Source: Clostridia bacterium (GTDB lineage Bacteria > Bacillota > Clostridia > Lachnospirales > CAG-274). Taken from it: a stretch of DNA of 5,463 nucleotides. The DNA is taken from NCBI GenBank assembly GCA_030536675.1, contig JAUNPM010000118.1, positions 1-5,463 on the forward strand, written 5' to 3'. Both the position numbers and the translations under genes were made by a program. The notes under the pieces were generated by a model. The model was not told the origin of the DNA. It saw nothing but the letters and a program-made list of their open reading frames with translations, and did no database searches. Positions 1 to 5,458 of this stretch are shown one piece after another; positions within the stretch are counted from its first letter, which is position 1, and each line of letters begins with the position of its first letter.

Positions 1-221
1 CCGGGGCTTTTTGATTAATTGTTTAACTCGTCCCATTTTAACGGGACACTAATGATTTTAACTATAAAAAAGTACAAGACGACTTTCATTTCATTCTAAG
101 TTTTGCGAGAGTGGAAAGGCATAAGCGAAACTTATTTTATTAAGATTGCGAAAGATAATTCAGTAACTATAACTGAAAAAAGCTATGCAATTAGAACTTA
201 ATATCCAAAATTATCAACAAT
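1..221. other. Left flank, non-coding, source unknown
   Basis: No credible gene is visible here. On the plus strand the first frame closes after five codons (P-G-L-F-D-stop, TAA at 16-18), so the C-terminal tip of a gene lying to the left cannot be excluded. The stretch is AT-rich and contains an 18-bp near-palindrome at 30-47 (listed separately) and a weak 6-bp inverted repeat, TTCAGT/ACTGAA, at 159-177. I saw no consensus promoter, tRNA or rRNA sequence. Confidence 0.5.
30..47. repeat. 18-bp near-perfect palindrome (GTCCC...GGGAC)
   Basis: The arms GTCCC (30-34) and GGGAC (43-47) flank ATTTTAAC. Read as a dyad, every position pairs except one A/C mismatch and the central T/T. It could be a protein-binding site such as an operator or recombinase site, or the hairpin of a weak terminator for a gene to the left. 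No gene overlaps it, so its role is open. Confidence 0.45.
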
Positions 222-258
222 AAATCCTGACTTGAATCCCAACTTCAAATCAGGATTT
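222..258 (-). terminator. Intrinsic terminator of the NdpA-nuclease operon
   Basis: The arms 222-236 and 244-258 form a 15-position stem with a 7-base loop (TCCCAAC, plus strand). On the minus-strand transcript every position pairs, counting one G-U. On the plus strand the same position is a C/A mismatch, which favours minus-strand function. The stem begins 10 bases past the stop codon of the NdpA-like gene. The plus-strand side has the better T-rich tail (TTTTATTTTAT), so it may work in both directions. Confidence 0.75.
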
Positions 259-267
259 TATTTTATA

Positions 268-1314
268 TTATTGTTCCTCTTTAAAATATAATTTATAGTA
301 AGACATTCCTATATCTTTATCAAATCCTTTCTTTAAAAATTGGTTACTATTACTATGAATATGTATATCAAAATTGCTATCTAATTTGATAATACTTTTA
401 AATATTTTAGATTGCTTATTTACCACGCTATTAGAAATTTGAAATTCATTGGCAATGCTGATTTCTCTTTCTTTCTGGAATTCGACCTTAAATTGATTGA
501 AATTCTCAATAATATTTGGTTCCCTTATAACCTTTTGTTCAAAATCAGCCATATTAAAATTCTCACTTTCTTTAAAAAAAGCAATAGATTTATTTAAAAT
601 TTCTGCTTGATCTGCTTTAGAAATTTCAAATTGCTGAGGAAGCTCTTTCGTTATATAGCTTTTACATAACGAGAGGACATTTTGTGTGTTGTAATACTCG
701 TCTTTACGCTGTTTTATATGAAGAAAATCATCTATCCAATATTTTGCTTCAATTTTTTTATTTGTATTATCAACAACTGTTACAATATATCCATTTTCTT
801 TTTCCACATTAAAAATCAGGCAACCTTTATCTAATTTATTTACATTAATACCTTTTTCACTTTTAATATCAAAGCTATTATCAGTAACATTAATCTTTAA
901 AAAAGTATCTTTGTTCTCTGATTTGAAAAGTCCAATAGCATCTACAGTTTTTCCTTCGATAGTGCAATTTGTAAAATGTACAACATAAAACTCACCCGAT
1001 TTTATTTGTGGATGCGTCGATTGCTCGTATAAGTGTTTTGAAATATTCTTTGATTGTTCATACAAATTCTTAGGATCATCAAAGATCTTGCCTGCACAAA
1101 CAAAAACCTCATTCATATTGACATCTATACTGTGAAAAAAATTAAAGTATTCTTCACTTTTAAAAGAAGACAAGAAGTAATGAAGTAATAACTTACTTAT
1201 GCTATCACTTAATTGTATAGAATTTTTAGAAAAGTTAATACCCTCATCCCTAAGCTTATTTCCAACCTTATGTAAGGTAATACTTTCTAATGTAATATCT
1301 GTCAGCAAAAACAT
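268..1314 (-). CDS. NdpA/YejK-family nucleoid-associated protein
   Basis: This 348-residue protein belongs to the 37-kDa nucleoid-associated family (NdpA, YejK, NA37; Pfam PF04245). I recognise it from the family pattern as seen in Bacteroidetes. It has an N-terminal VGNK-RDEGI segment (residues 17-26), then a central block with NEVF (68-71), KHLYEQS-HPQIKSGEFYVV (93-112), DAIGLFKSENKDTFLK (125-140) and INVNKLDKGCLIFN (156-169). It continues with YWIDDFL (192-198), SKADQ (232-236) and a C-terminal KIFKSIIKLD...YYKLYFKE. Length is close to E. coli YejK (about 335). Family members bind double-stranded DNA and associate with the nucleoid, and no catalytic activity is established. The ATG lies two bases after the TAA of the upstream nuclease-like gene (TAATTATG) with no Shine-Dalgarno sequence, so translation is probably coupled. 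The family call is firm. A role in defence or in regulating its partner is inferred only from the tight gene pair. Confidence 0.86.
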   Translation of the reverse strand: MFLLTDITLESITLHKVGNKLRDEGINFSKNSIQLSDSISKLLLHYFLSSFKSEEYFNFFHSIDVNMNEVFVCAGKIFDDPKNLYEQSKNISKHLYEQSTHPQIKSGEFYVVHFTNCTIEGKTVDAIGLFKSENKDTFLKINVTDNSFDIKSEKGINVNKLDKGCLIFNVEKENGYIVTVVDNTNKKIEAKYWIDDFLHIKQRKDEYYNTQNVLSLCKSYITKELPQQFEISKADQAEILNKSIAFFKESENFNMADFEQKVIREPNIIENFNQFKVEFQKEREISIANEFQISNSVVNKQSKIFKSIIKLDSNFDIHIHSNSNQFLKKGFDKDIGMSYYKLYFKEEQ

Positions 1315-1316
1315 AA

Positions 1317-3986
1317 TTATATTTTATTAAATTTTTTATATCTATTTAGTCTCATTTTTGAAAACTCTTTTTTCAATTCTTGCTCTAAGGCTTGTATGCT
1401 GCTAACCCTATCCTTACTTTTTCTTCCAACATTTACTGTTGATTGGAATTGAAAGCTACCATTGGGAATAGGTTTGTTTCTTAATGCACTAGAAAAGTTG
1501 AGTTTTACATTATAATACCCATATATTCCTAACCAATTGAATTTATATGAAATATTTATTTCCTCAAGAAGTATAATCGCTTTAAAAGATTCTTCTGTAA
1601 TTTCTTTTATTCCTTCCAGATTCTTACCATAATTACGTTGGGAGTATTCTTTCCCAACTTTATCTTTATACTCTTCGGGCAACTCTTGTGTTTCATCAAA
1701 AGCATATAATACAGACCTTGTTGTTGGCTCTGAAAACGTATCAGTATCCTCAACATTTGTAAAACTAAGTAAAAAATTTGCTCGTTCTCTATTTTTAAAA
1801 TCAGAGAATAAAACCTCTTTAACATCTTCTTCTATAATGTTATTGCCAATTAATTTTTCTGCAATCTTTTTTGCTACTCTATCAGCTATAATTCTAGCTG
1901 GTTTTGAATTATATTCTTTATCCAGAACAAGAGCATTTCCTTCCTTTTTTACTATAACACGAGCCATGCTAATTGAATGACTAACTATTGCTTGCTTCGT
2001 TGGATTCTCTTGATCTATATGACTTTCCCATACAAAAATATTAGGATCTGATTTAGATGGTTTAAATTCTATATCTGAAAGAATTGTAGCACCTATACCA
2101 TCTCCAATATTGCTGAATTGGAACAAATTATTATTCATTATTTCAGGAATAGTATGAGATGTCAATAAAGAATAGGATTTATCTGTTCCTTTAAGAGGCT
2201 TGTCTTTAACATTCACAAGTTCTATTAAATCTTCTATTTCAGCGGGGCTAAATAAAAGACTTGTCATTAAATGAATTATTTTCTTCTTATTACTTCCTTT
2301 AATAAATATACCTTTTCGAGCAAGAAATACTTTCAAATCTTGAGAATCTACAAATTCAGAATCAAGAAATGGTTTTATTGAATCTCCATAAGGTAAAAAC
2401 TCCACCAAATGAGGGTTTATTTTAACTATCTTTTTTTGTTCTATTTTCCTATCAAATTCTTGATCAATTAAATCACTATCATCACCAACTAGTGGTATAT
2501 CTTTTAGCTGAGTAGATTCTAATATACCCAAACTACAGATCTCTACTTTTCTTAACAATTCATCATTTTTGTATGATCTGATTACCTCTGCAACTTCATT
2601 CGTGTAAATATCAGAATAGTCAGGAAAATATATCTTGTATTCATTGGCAAATCCGCTTGTTAATCGAATTACCAACCAAATTAATTTACGTAACCTATCT
2701 CTACTGTACTTGTCTGCGCAAAATAAAAGAACACTTATCTTATCATGACTTTCTTTTACAATAGGTAAAATGGAGGAGTTTATGTATTGTGGGGGCAAAA
2801 AAACATCTCTTTTACCTATTTTCCCTTCTGTAGAAACATCCTCAGTAATAGGATATAAAAATTTTACAACAAGTTTTTCTGAATCTCTATAAGTTCTTGC
2901 TGCTATTATAGAGCTAATAAGAAAATTTAAATGCCGATTATCAACAGCATAGTAAATTATATCATCATTTAAAACATTAGTTTTATATAGATTTCTTATT
3001 TCTGATATGTAATTACTATTTGATTCTGATTCTTTTAGGGATAAGAAAAATTGTAAGGCATGTGTAGATACTTTGATGTTATGATTATTTTGTTTGCTAA
3101 ATTTTTCATTTAAAAGATCTACAGCGAAAGCATTTTCTCTAATTACATATTGAGGATTAAATGGGTATTCTGCATTGAAATAGCTATTGATAAATATTTT
3201 ATCACACTCATTATCTTTTAATCGGCTGTCGTAACTTGCATAAAAATCAACAGTGTAACTTTCATCTTTATTTGTTTTGCTATTGTAAACTGTCACAATC
3301 TCATTCTCATTCAAATTATTCCAACCGATAAGTTTTAGAATATTTTTAGTCAAATTGTATTTGTCGCCTAAATCCTTAGTGGGTTCCATTGGTTGCAATA
3401 ATGGCGTATATAGATTTCGACACAAATACTCTTCAATATGAATAAGATAGTTTAAAAGCATTTTATCGAACTCTTCTCTTAACATTTCTCGCCCAAATAT
3501 TGAATGTTCAGTAAAATCATAATTAAGGCTTTTAGTTATTATCCTCTTGATACTTAAAGGTAATTGTTTTTTCCCCCTATCTTCAAAAAAAGTATCTATC
3601 TCAATTATAATTTGAGCATTAAGAGCGTTTATATCCAAGTCGATATTTTTCACTATTGTTTTTCCTATAGGAGCATCTTTTTTTTCAAATAATTTATTTT
3701 CAAGTCGCCCAACAAGAAATAAAATATATTCTGTAGCGTTAGGTGTTTTACTTTCAAGTTCCTCAGACCACTTTTTTGCATGTGCATAGCTAAATGAGTT
3801 CTCAGTGGATTTAACTTGAACAACTTTTACTTTTGAATCTTCATATTTCCAGCAAATATCAACTTTTTCAGATTCATCATTAGGTTCAACACTGACACTA
3901 ATCCACTTATCTTTTTTGTTTAAAGAGTTTAATACAGCTATTAAAGCTTGTATAAGATATCCTCTGACTCCTGCTTGTCCACCCAT
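1317..3986 (-). CDS. Cap4/DUF4297-like N-terminal nuclease, large protein
   Basis: This is an 889-residue cytoplasmic-looking protein with no signal peptide or membrane segment. The start GGQAGVRGYLIQ (2-13) and the following E34, D43 and Q57-V-K59 fit the PD-(D/E)XK nuclease module of Cap4/DUF4297-type effectors, where Q-V-K replaces E-x-K. W73 and EEL (75-77) follow, then a YILFLVG strand (87-93). Residues about 115-180 (IEIDTFFEDRG...R...FGREMLREEF) resemble the helical linker that often follows this module. The rest is unfamiliar. Residues about 415-490 look alpha/beta. Residues about 535-592 (FLPYGDSIKPFLDSEF, DLKVFLARKGIF) suggest a small helical, perhaps SAP-like, DNA-binding unit. I see no Walker A or B motif, helicase motif or STAND signature. 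The ATG is fixed by the conserved GGxAG start and lies about 26 nt from the predicted transcription start. Nuclease activity is inferred from motifs, and the gene itself is certain. Other possibilities are an effector of an unnamed two-gene defence system or a phosphodiesterase-dead scaffold. Confidence 0.72.
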   Translation of the reverse strand: MGGQAGVRGYLIQALIAVLNSLNKKDKWISVSVEPNDESEKVDICWKYEDSKVKVVQVKSTENSFSYAHAKKWSEELESKTPNATEYILFLVGRLENKLFEKKDAPIGKTIVKNIDLDINALNAQIIIEIDTFFEDRGKKQLPLSIKRIITKSLNYDFTEHSIFGREMLREEFDKMLLNYLIHIEEYLCRNLYTPLLQPMEPTKDLGDKYNLTKNILKLIGWNNLNENEIVTVYNSKTNKDESYTVDFYASYDSRLKDNECDKIFINSYFNAEYPFNPQYVIRENAFAVDLLNEKFSKQNNHNIKVSTHALQFFLSLKESESNSNYISEIRNLYKTNVLNDDIIYYAVDNRHLNFLISSIIAARTYRDSEKLVVKFLYPITEDVSTEGKIGKRDVFLPPQYINSSILPIVKESHDKISVLLFCADKYSRDRLRKLIWLVIRLTSGFANEYKIYFPDYSDIYTNEVAEVIRSYKNDELLRKVEICSLGILESTQLKDIPLVGDDSDLIDQEFDRKIEQKKIVKINPHLVEFLPYGDSIKPFLDSEFVDSQDLKVFLARKGIFIKGSNKKKIIHLMTSLLFSPAEIEDLIELVNVKDKPLKGTDKSYSLLTSHTIPEIMNNNLFQFSNIGDGIGATILSDIEFKPSKSDPNIFVWESHIDQENPTKQAIVSHSISMARVIVKKEGNALVLDKEYNSKPARIIADRVAKKIAEKLIGNNIIEEDVKEVLFSDFKNRERANFLLSFTNVEDTDTFSEPTTRSVLYAFDETQELPEEYKDKVGKEYSQRNYGKNLEGIKEITEESFKAIILLEEINISYKFNWLGIYGYYNVKLNFSSALRNKPIPNGSFQFQSTVNVGRKSKDRVSSIQALEQELKKEFSKMRLNRYKKFNKI

Positions 3987-4017
3987 AATAAAAATGTTTT
4001 ATTGTTTAGAGTATTCA

Positions 4018-4048
4018 CAAAAGTAGTTAAATAAGTCAGATTTTCAAG
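4018..4048 (-). promoter_or_regulatory. Bacteroidetes-type promoter of the two-gene operon
   Basis: On the minus strand the -7 box TACTTTTG (4025 down to 4018) matches TAnnTTTG exactly. A -33 box CTTG (4048-4045, three of four matches to TTTG) lies 19 bases upstream, the usual spacing. Transcription would start near 4012, giving a leader of about 26 bases to the ATG at 3986. No Shine-Dalgarno sequence is present in that AT-rich leader, which is normal in this phylum. Confidence 0.72.
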
Positions 4049-4186
4049 CATTTATAAAAAATATTTTGCGGTAACTTAAAATTTCGATAAAAAAGATACT
4101 AATTCCAACAAGAAAAGCATTCTTATTAATATTCACGCTATTTGAAAACAAATTAAAGTGGCATAATTATAAAATGTAAATTCAAT
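4049..4186. other. Divergent intergenic spacer, nothing recognised
   Basis: This AT-rich spacer lies between the minus-strand operon promoter and the plus-strand promoter at 4187. I found no ORF with protein-like composition, no strong hairpin and no repeat. It is where shared regulation of the two divergent transcripts would be expected, but no operator-like dyad stands out. Confidence 0.4.
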
Positions 4187-4217
4187 TTTGAAGAGTGAAA
4201 AGAATGATATATCTTTG
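4187..4217 (+). promoter_or_regulatory. Near-perfect Bacteroidetes promoter without a known gene
   Basis: TTTG (4187-4190), a 19-base spacer and TATCTTTG (4210-4217) match the Bacteroidetes consensus TTTG-N19-TAnnTTTG at every defined position. Transcription should start at about 4222-4226, right at the first base-paired arm of the structured stretch and about 10 bases before a small ORF. It points away from the nuclease operon and toward the integrase, but a terminator at 4541-4578 would stop the transcript first. Confidence 0.72.
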
Positions 4218-4232
4218 TTCTCAGTATTCTCC

Positions 4233-4316
4233 ATGAGCAGACTACCGCAAAAGCACGTAGCAAATCAGTGGGATAATTCATGGGATATGCTTGAAACAAA
4301 AGATATAAAGTTTTAA
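4233..4316 (+). CDS. Possible 27-residue small protein or leader peptide
   Basis: ATG at 4233 opens 27 codons closed by TAA at 4314-4316. The peptide begins MSRLPQKHVANQW and ends WDMLETKDIKF. It is hydrophilic, has no membrane segment, and its composition looks more protein-like than the AT-rich surroundings. The ATG lies only about 10 bases after the predicted transcription start, with no Shine-Dalgarno sequence, so initiation would be nearly leaderless. The ORF sits inside the long-range paired structure, whose helices would compete with ribosome access. It may be a real micro-protein, a regulatory leader peptide, or chance. I do not recognise the sequence. Confidence 0.22.
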   Translation: MSRLPQKHVANQWDNSWDMLETKDIKF

Positions 4317-4367
4317 ATATCAGCGCGGTAACTCTGCAAGGAGAATCCCAGGCGATATTGAAACAAA
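4291..4367 (+). repeat. Direct repeat TTGAAACAAA, two copies 67 bp apart
   Basis: The 10-mer TTGAAACAAA occurs exactly at 4291-4300 and 4358-4367. Both copies are flanked by GATAT on each side (from 4284 and 4354, ending at 4306 and 4374), so the similarity extends over about 21-23 bases with small indels. The 3' part of each copy (AACAAA...GATAT) is an imperfect inverted match to the -7 region of the promoter at 4210-4219. It may be a duplicated binding site or an old local duplication. Confidence 0.45.
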
Positions 4368-4540
4368 GAGATATTTGAAAATAGAATCGTTCTTATAGCG
4401 ATGCAAAACGATAAAACATAATCGTGTGCTAAATCATGTGGATTTCCAAATGTAAGATACTATAAAACGGTGATAATCAGCAAAGAATAGACAATAGTTC
4501 TCTTGCTGGTGGCACCACTTGAAAAGATTTTTCAATCTTG

Positions 4541-4578
4541 AAATCCCTTGAAATTCAGCAAATTCAGGGGATTTTTTT
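4541..4578 (+). terminator. Strong intrinsic terminator, no parent gene
   Basis: The 12-bp stem AAATCCCTTGAA (4541-4552) with TTCAGGGGATTT (4563-4574) has one T-G wobble and a 10-base loop, and runs into a seven-T tract (4572-4578). It would end plus-strand transcription from the promoter at 4187. Just upstream (4466-4522) a short open stretch ends with codons for SSLAGGTT and a TGA, so this may instead be the 3' end of a truncated or duplicated host gene at the element boundary. Confidence 0.78.
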
Positions 4579-4629
4579 ATTCCCTCTATACATAAAAACT
4601 TGCAGATTTAGGAAATCCAAGATTTCCCA

Positions 4630-4910
4630 TTCGGTGGTTTTTCAGAGCCCCTTCAAAAAAAACACCATTTGTACAATACTTCACTTATTTTCAATCATTT
4701 ACAAAGACATCTTTCAGGTGCAAAAGAGTATTTTTGCAGACCTGCTTGAATGTGGTGGAAAAGAGATTGGACGAAAAGAAAAAAAGACCGTTATACCCCG
4801 GATACGCAAGTTTCCTTTGAAGCCCCGGCTTCTATCGCCTGCCAACTTCGGTGGTTTTTCCCGAAAATTTCGGTGGCTTTTCAAGAATGTATGCATAAAA
4901 GCCACCGAAA
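4630..4910. repeat. Four 14-mer repeats, likely integrase arm-type sites
   Basis: TTCGGTGGTTTTTC occurs at 4630-4643 and 4847-4860, TTCGGTGGCTTTTC at 4869-4882, and an inverted copy (AAAAGCCACCGAA) at 4897-4909. The second and third copies start 22 bp apart, about two helical turns. The third and fourth form a 14-bp perfect inverted repeat (4868-4881 with 4897-4910) around a 15-base spacer. Integrases with an N-terminal arm-binding domain, as encoded just downstream, bind short repeated arm-type sites near their att site, which is the most natural reading. The inverted pair could also form an RNA hairpin in the integrase leader. Confidence 0.6.
4717..4742 (+). promoter_or_regulatory. Possible integrase promoter -7 box within a dyad
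   Basis: TATTTTTG at 4729-4736 matches TAnnTTTG, but no TTTG-like -33 box sits 19-21 bases upstream, so this is weaker than the other two promoters. The box lies within an inverted repeat, GGT-GCAAAA (4717-4725) and TTTTGC-ag-ACC (4732-4742), which could let a repressor or the integrase itself cover it. It would give a leader of about 230 bases to the integrase ATG, containing three of the 14-mer repeats. Confidence 0.35.
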
Positions 4911-4975
4911 AAATATCTCTCGCCCCTTTCCGGTTGACAAAGTAAAATATGTTCAACAACTAAAAGGAAACGAGT

Positions 4976-5458
4976 ATGAAACAAGGAACAATGAACATTC
5001 TGTTCTTCATTCTGAAGACGAAACTTCTGAAAAACGGTGAGGCGCCCATCCTCATGCGCATAACCATTGACGGACATTATGAGGAAATCAGAATACAGCG
5101 GAGCGTTCCGCCCAAACTGTGGGACTCCGCCAAAGAATGCAGCAAAGGAAAGGACAGGTCTGCCAAGGAGCTGAACACCTACATCGCGGAACTCAGCGCA
5201 CTGGCCCTGCAAAAGCACAAGGAACTGAAGTTTGAGTTTGCACTGATTACCCCCAGACTGCTCTTGAAAAGAGTATTCGGAAAAGATACGGAAATGCGTA
5301 CCCTCCTCGGTACAATGGGTGAAGAAATCGAAAAAATGAAAAAGGCCGTAAACATAGACTATGCCCCTGTAACCATCAACCGTTACATCAATGTGATGAA
5401 CAAGCTGAAAAGTAAGTATTCGATAAACTCCCTCGTAGTGGATAACGTATGTTCATAA
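4976..5458 (+). CDS. Truncated tyrosine integrase, N-terminal part only
   Basis: The protein has 160 residues, whereas Bacteroidetes integrases of this type usually have about 400. Residues 1 to about 95 look like the arm DNA-binding domain (Arm-DNA-bind_5 type): a beta-rich start ILFFILKTKLLKNGEAPILM, then RITIDGHYEEI, a W at 49, and a helical stretch. Residues about 105-145 (TLLGTMGEEIEKMKK, APVTINRYINVMNKL) are the opening helices of the SAM-like core-binding domain. The whole catalytic domain with the R-H-R-Y residues is missing. From about S146 (base 5411) the sequence no longer resembles the family and stops at TAA 5456-5458. The ATG is preceded by AAAGGAAA (4963-4970), a weak ribosome site. 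It should be unable to recombine DNA but might still bind arm sites. Disruption by an insertion or rearrangement is more likely than a natural short form. Confidence 0.82.
   Translation: MKQGTMNILFFILKTKLLKNGEAPILMRITIDGHYEEIRIQRSVPPKLWDSAKECSKGKDRSAKELNTYIAELSALALQKHKELKFEFALITPRLLLKRVFGKDTEMRTLLGTMGEEIEKMKKAVNIDYAPVTINRYINVMNKLKSKYSINSLVVDNVCS

Larger units (their letters stand above)
4223..4578 (+). ncRNA. Candidate structured orphan transcript, about 350 nt
   Basis: This transcript is bounded by a consensus promoter and an intrinsic terminator, with no long ORF between. Its 5' part folds by long-range pairing in three stacked helices: 4226-4232 with 4340-4346 (ATTCTCC/GGAGAAT), 4237-4241 with 4333-4337 (GCAGA/TCTGC) and 4243-4248 with 4325-4330 (TACCGC/GCGGTA). 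They enclose a 76-base loop. Downstream are smaller hairpins: 4403-4429 (GCA..ACGAT/ATCGT..TGC), 4431-4445 (AAATC/GATTT) and 4519-4535 (TTGAAAA/TTTTCAA). The closing-stem layout is loosely like 6S RNA, but I cannot match it to 6S, tmRNA, RNase P RNA, a known riboswitch or a retron (no reverse transcriptase is in the window). Alternatives are a small-protein mRNA (see 4233-4316) or the remains of a decayed gene. Confidence 0.4.
4579..4975. other. Upstream control and putative att region of the integrase
   Basis: I see no credible gene here; the short open frames overlap repeats and one another on both strands. The stretch holds a possible -7 box inside a dyad (4717-4742), four copies of a 14-mer that look like integrase arm sites (4630-4910), a 13-bp palindrome CCGAAA-A-TTTCGG (4861-4873) and the integrase translation start. 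GC content rises through this region from the AT-rich level of the left side to the higher level of the integrase gene. Confidence 0.5.

Noticed and set aside
1..9. CCGGGGCTT at the left edge is the reverse complement of AAGCCCCGG at 4820-4828
   Set aside because: Nine bases only, with no extension on either side; not convincing as terminal inverted repeats of an element.
159..177. Hairpin TTCAGT/ACTGAA
   Set aside because: A six-pair AT-rich stem without a T-tract on either useful side; easily due to chance.
412..597. 61-codon plus-strand open frame
   Set aside because: It lies wholly antisense to the well-conserved NdpA-like gene and its composition follows that gene's reverse complement.
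1607..1825. 72-codon minus-strand open frame
   Set aside because: It overlaps the 889-residue gene in another frame and has no family resemblance.
4284..4374. CRISPR-like repeat pair
   Set aside because: Only two imperfect copies, no regular spacer series and no cas gene in the window.
4223..4374. Retron, group II intron or known riboswitch
   Set aside because: No reverse transcriptase lies nearby, and none of the signature sequences of common riboswitch classes or intron domain V could be seen.
4496..4516. Possible tRNA 3' end (sequence ending GGTGGCACCA)
   Set aside because: No TTCRA-type T-loop or matching T-stem precedes it, and no other tRNA arms are visible.
4538..4945. 135-codon plus-strand open frame with a TTG start
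   Set aside because: It starts inside the terminator stem, runs through the 14-mer repeats and resembles nothing; a chance frame.
4750..5040. 96-codon plus-strand open frame overlapping the integrase start
   Set aside because: It crosses the repeats and enters the integrase in the wrong frame. The integrase frame is fixed by its domain pattern.
4714..5218. Minus-strand open frames of 81 and 128 codons across the integrase leader
   Set aside because: They run antisense to the integrase start and the repeat region, and their peptides look like frame shadows.
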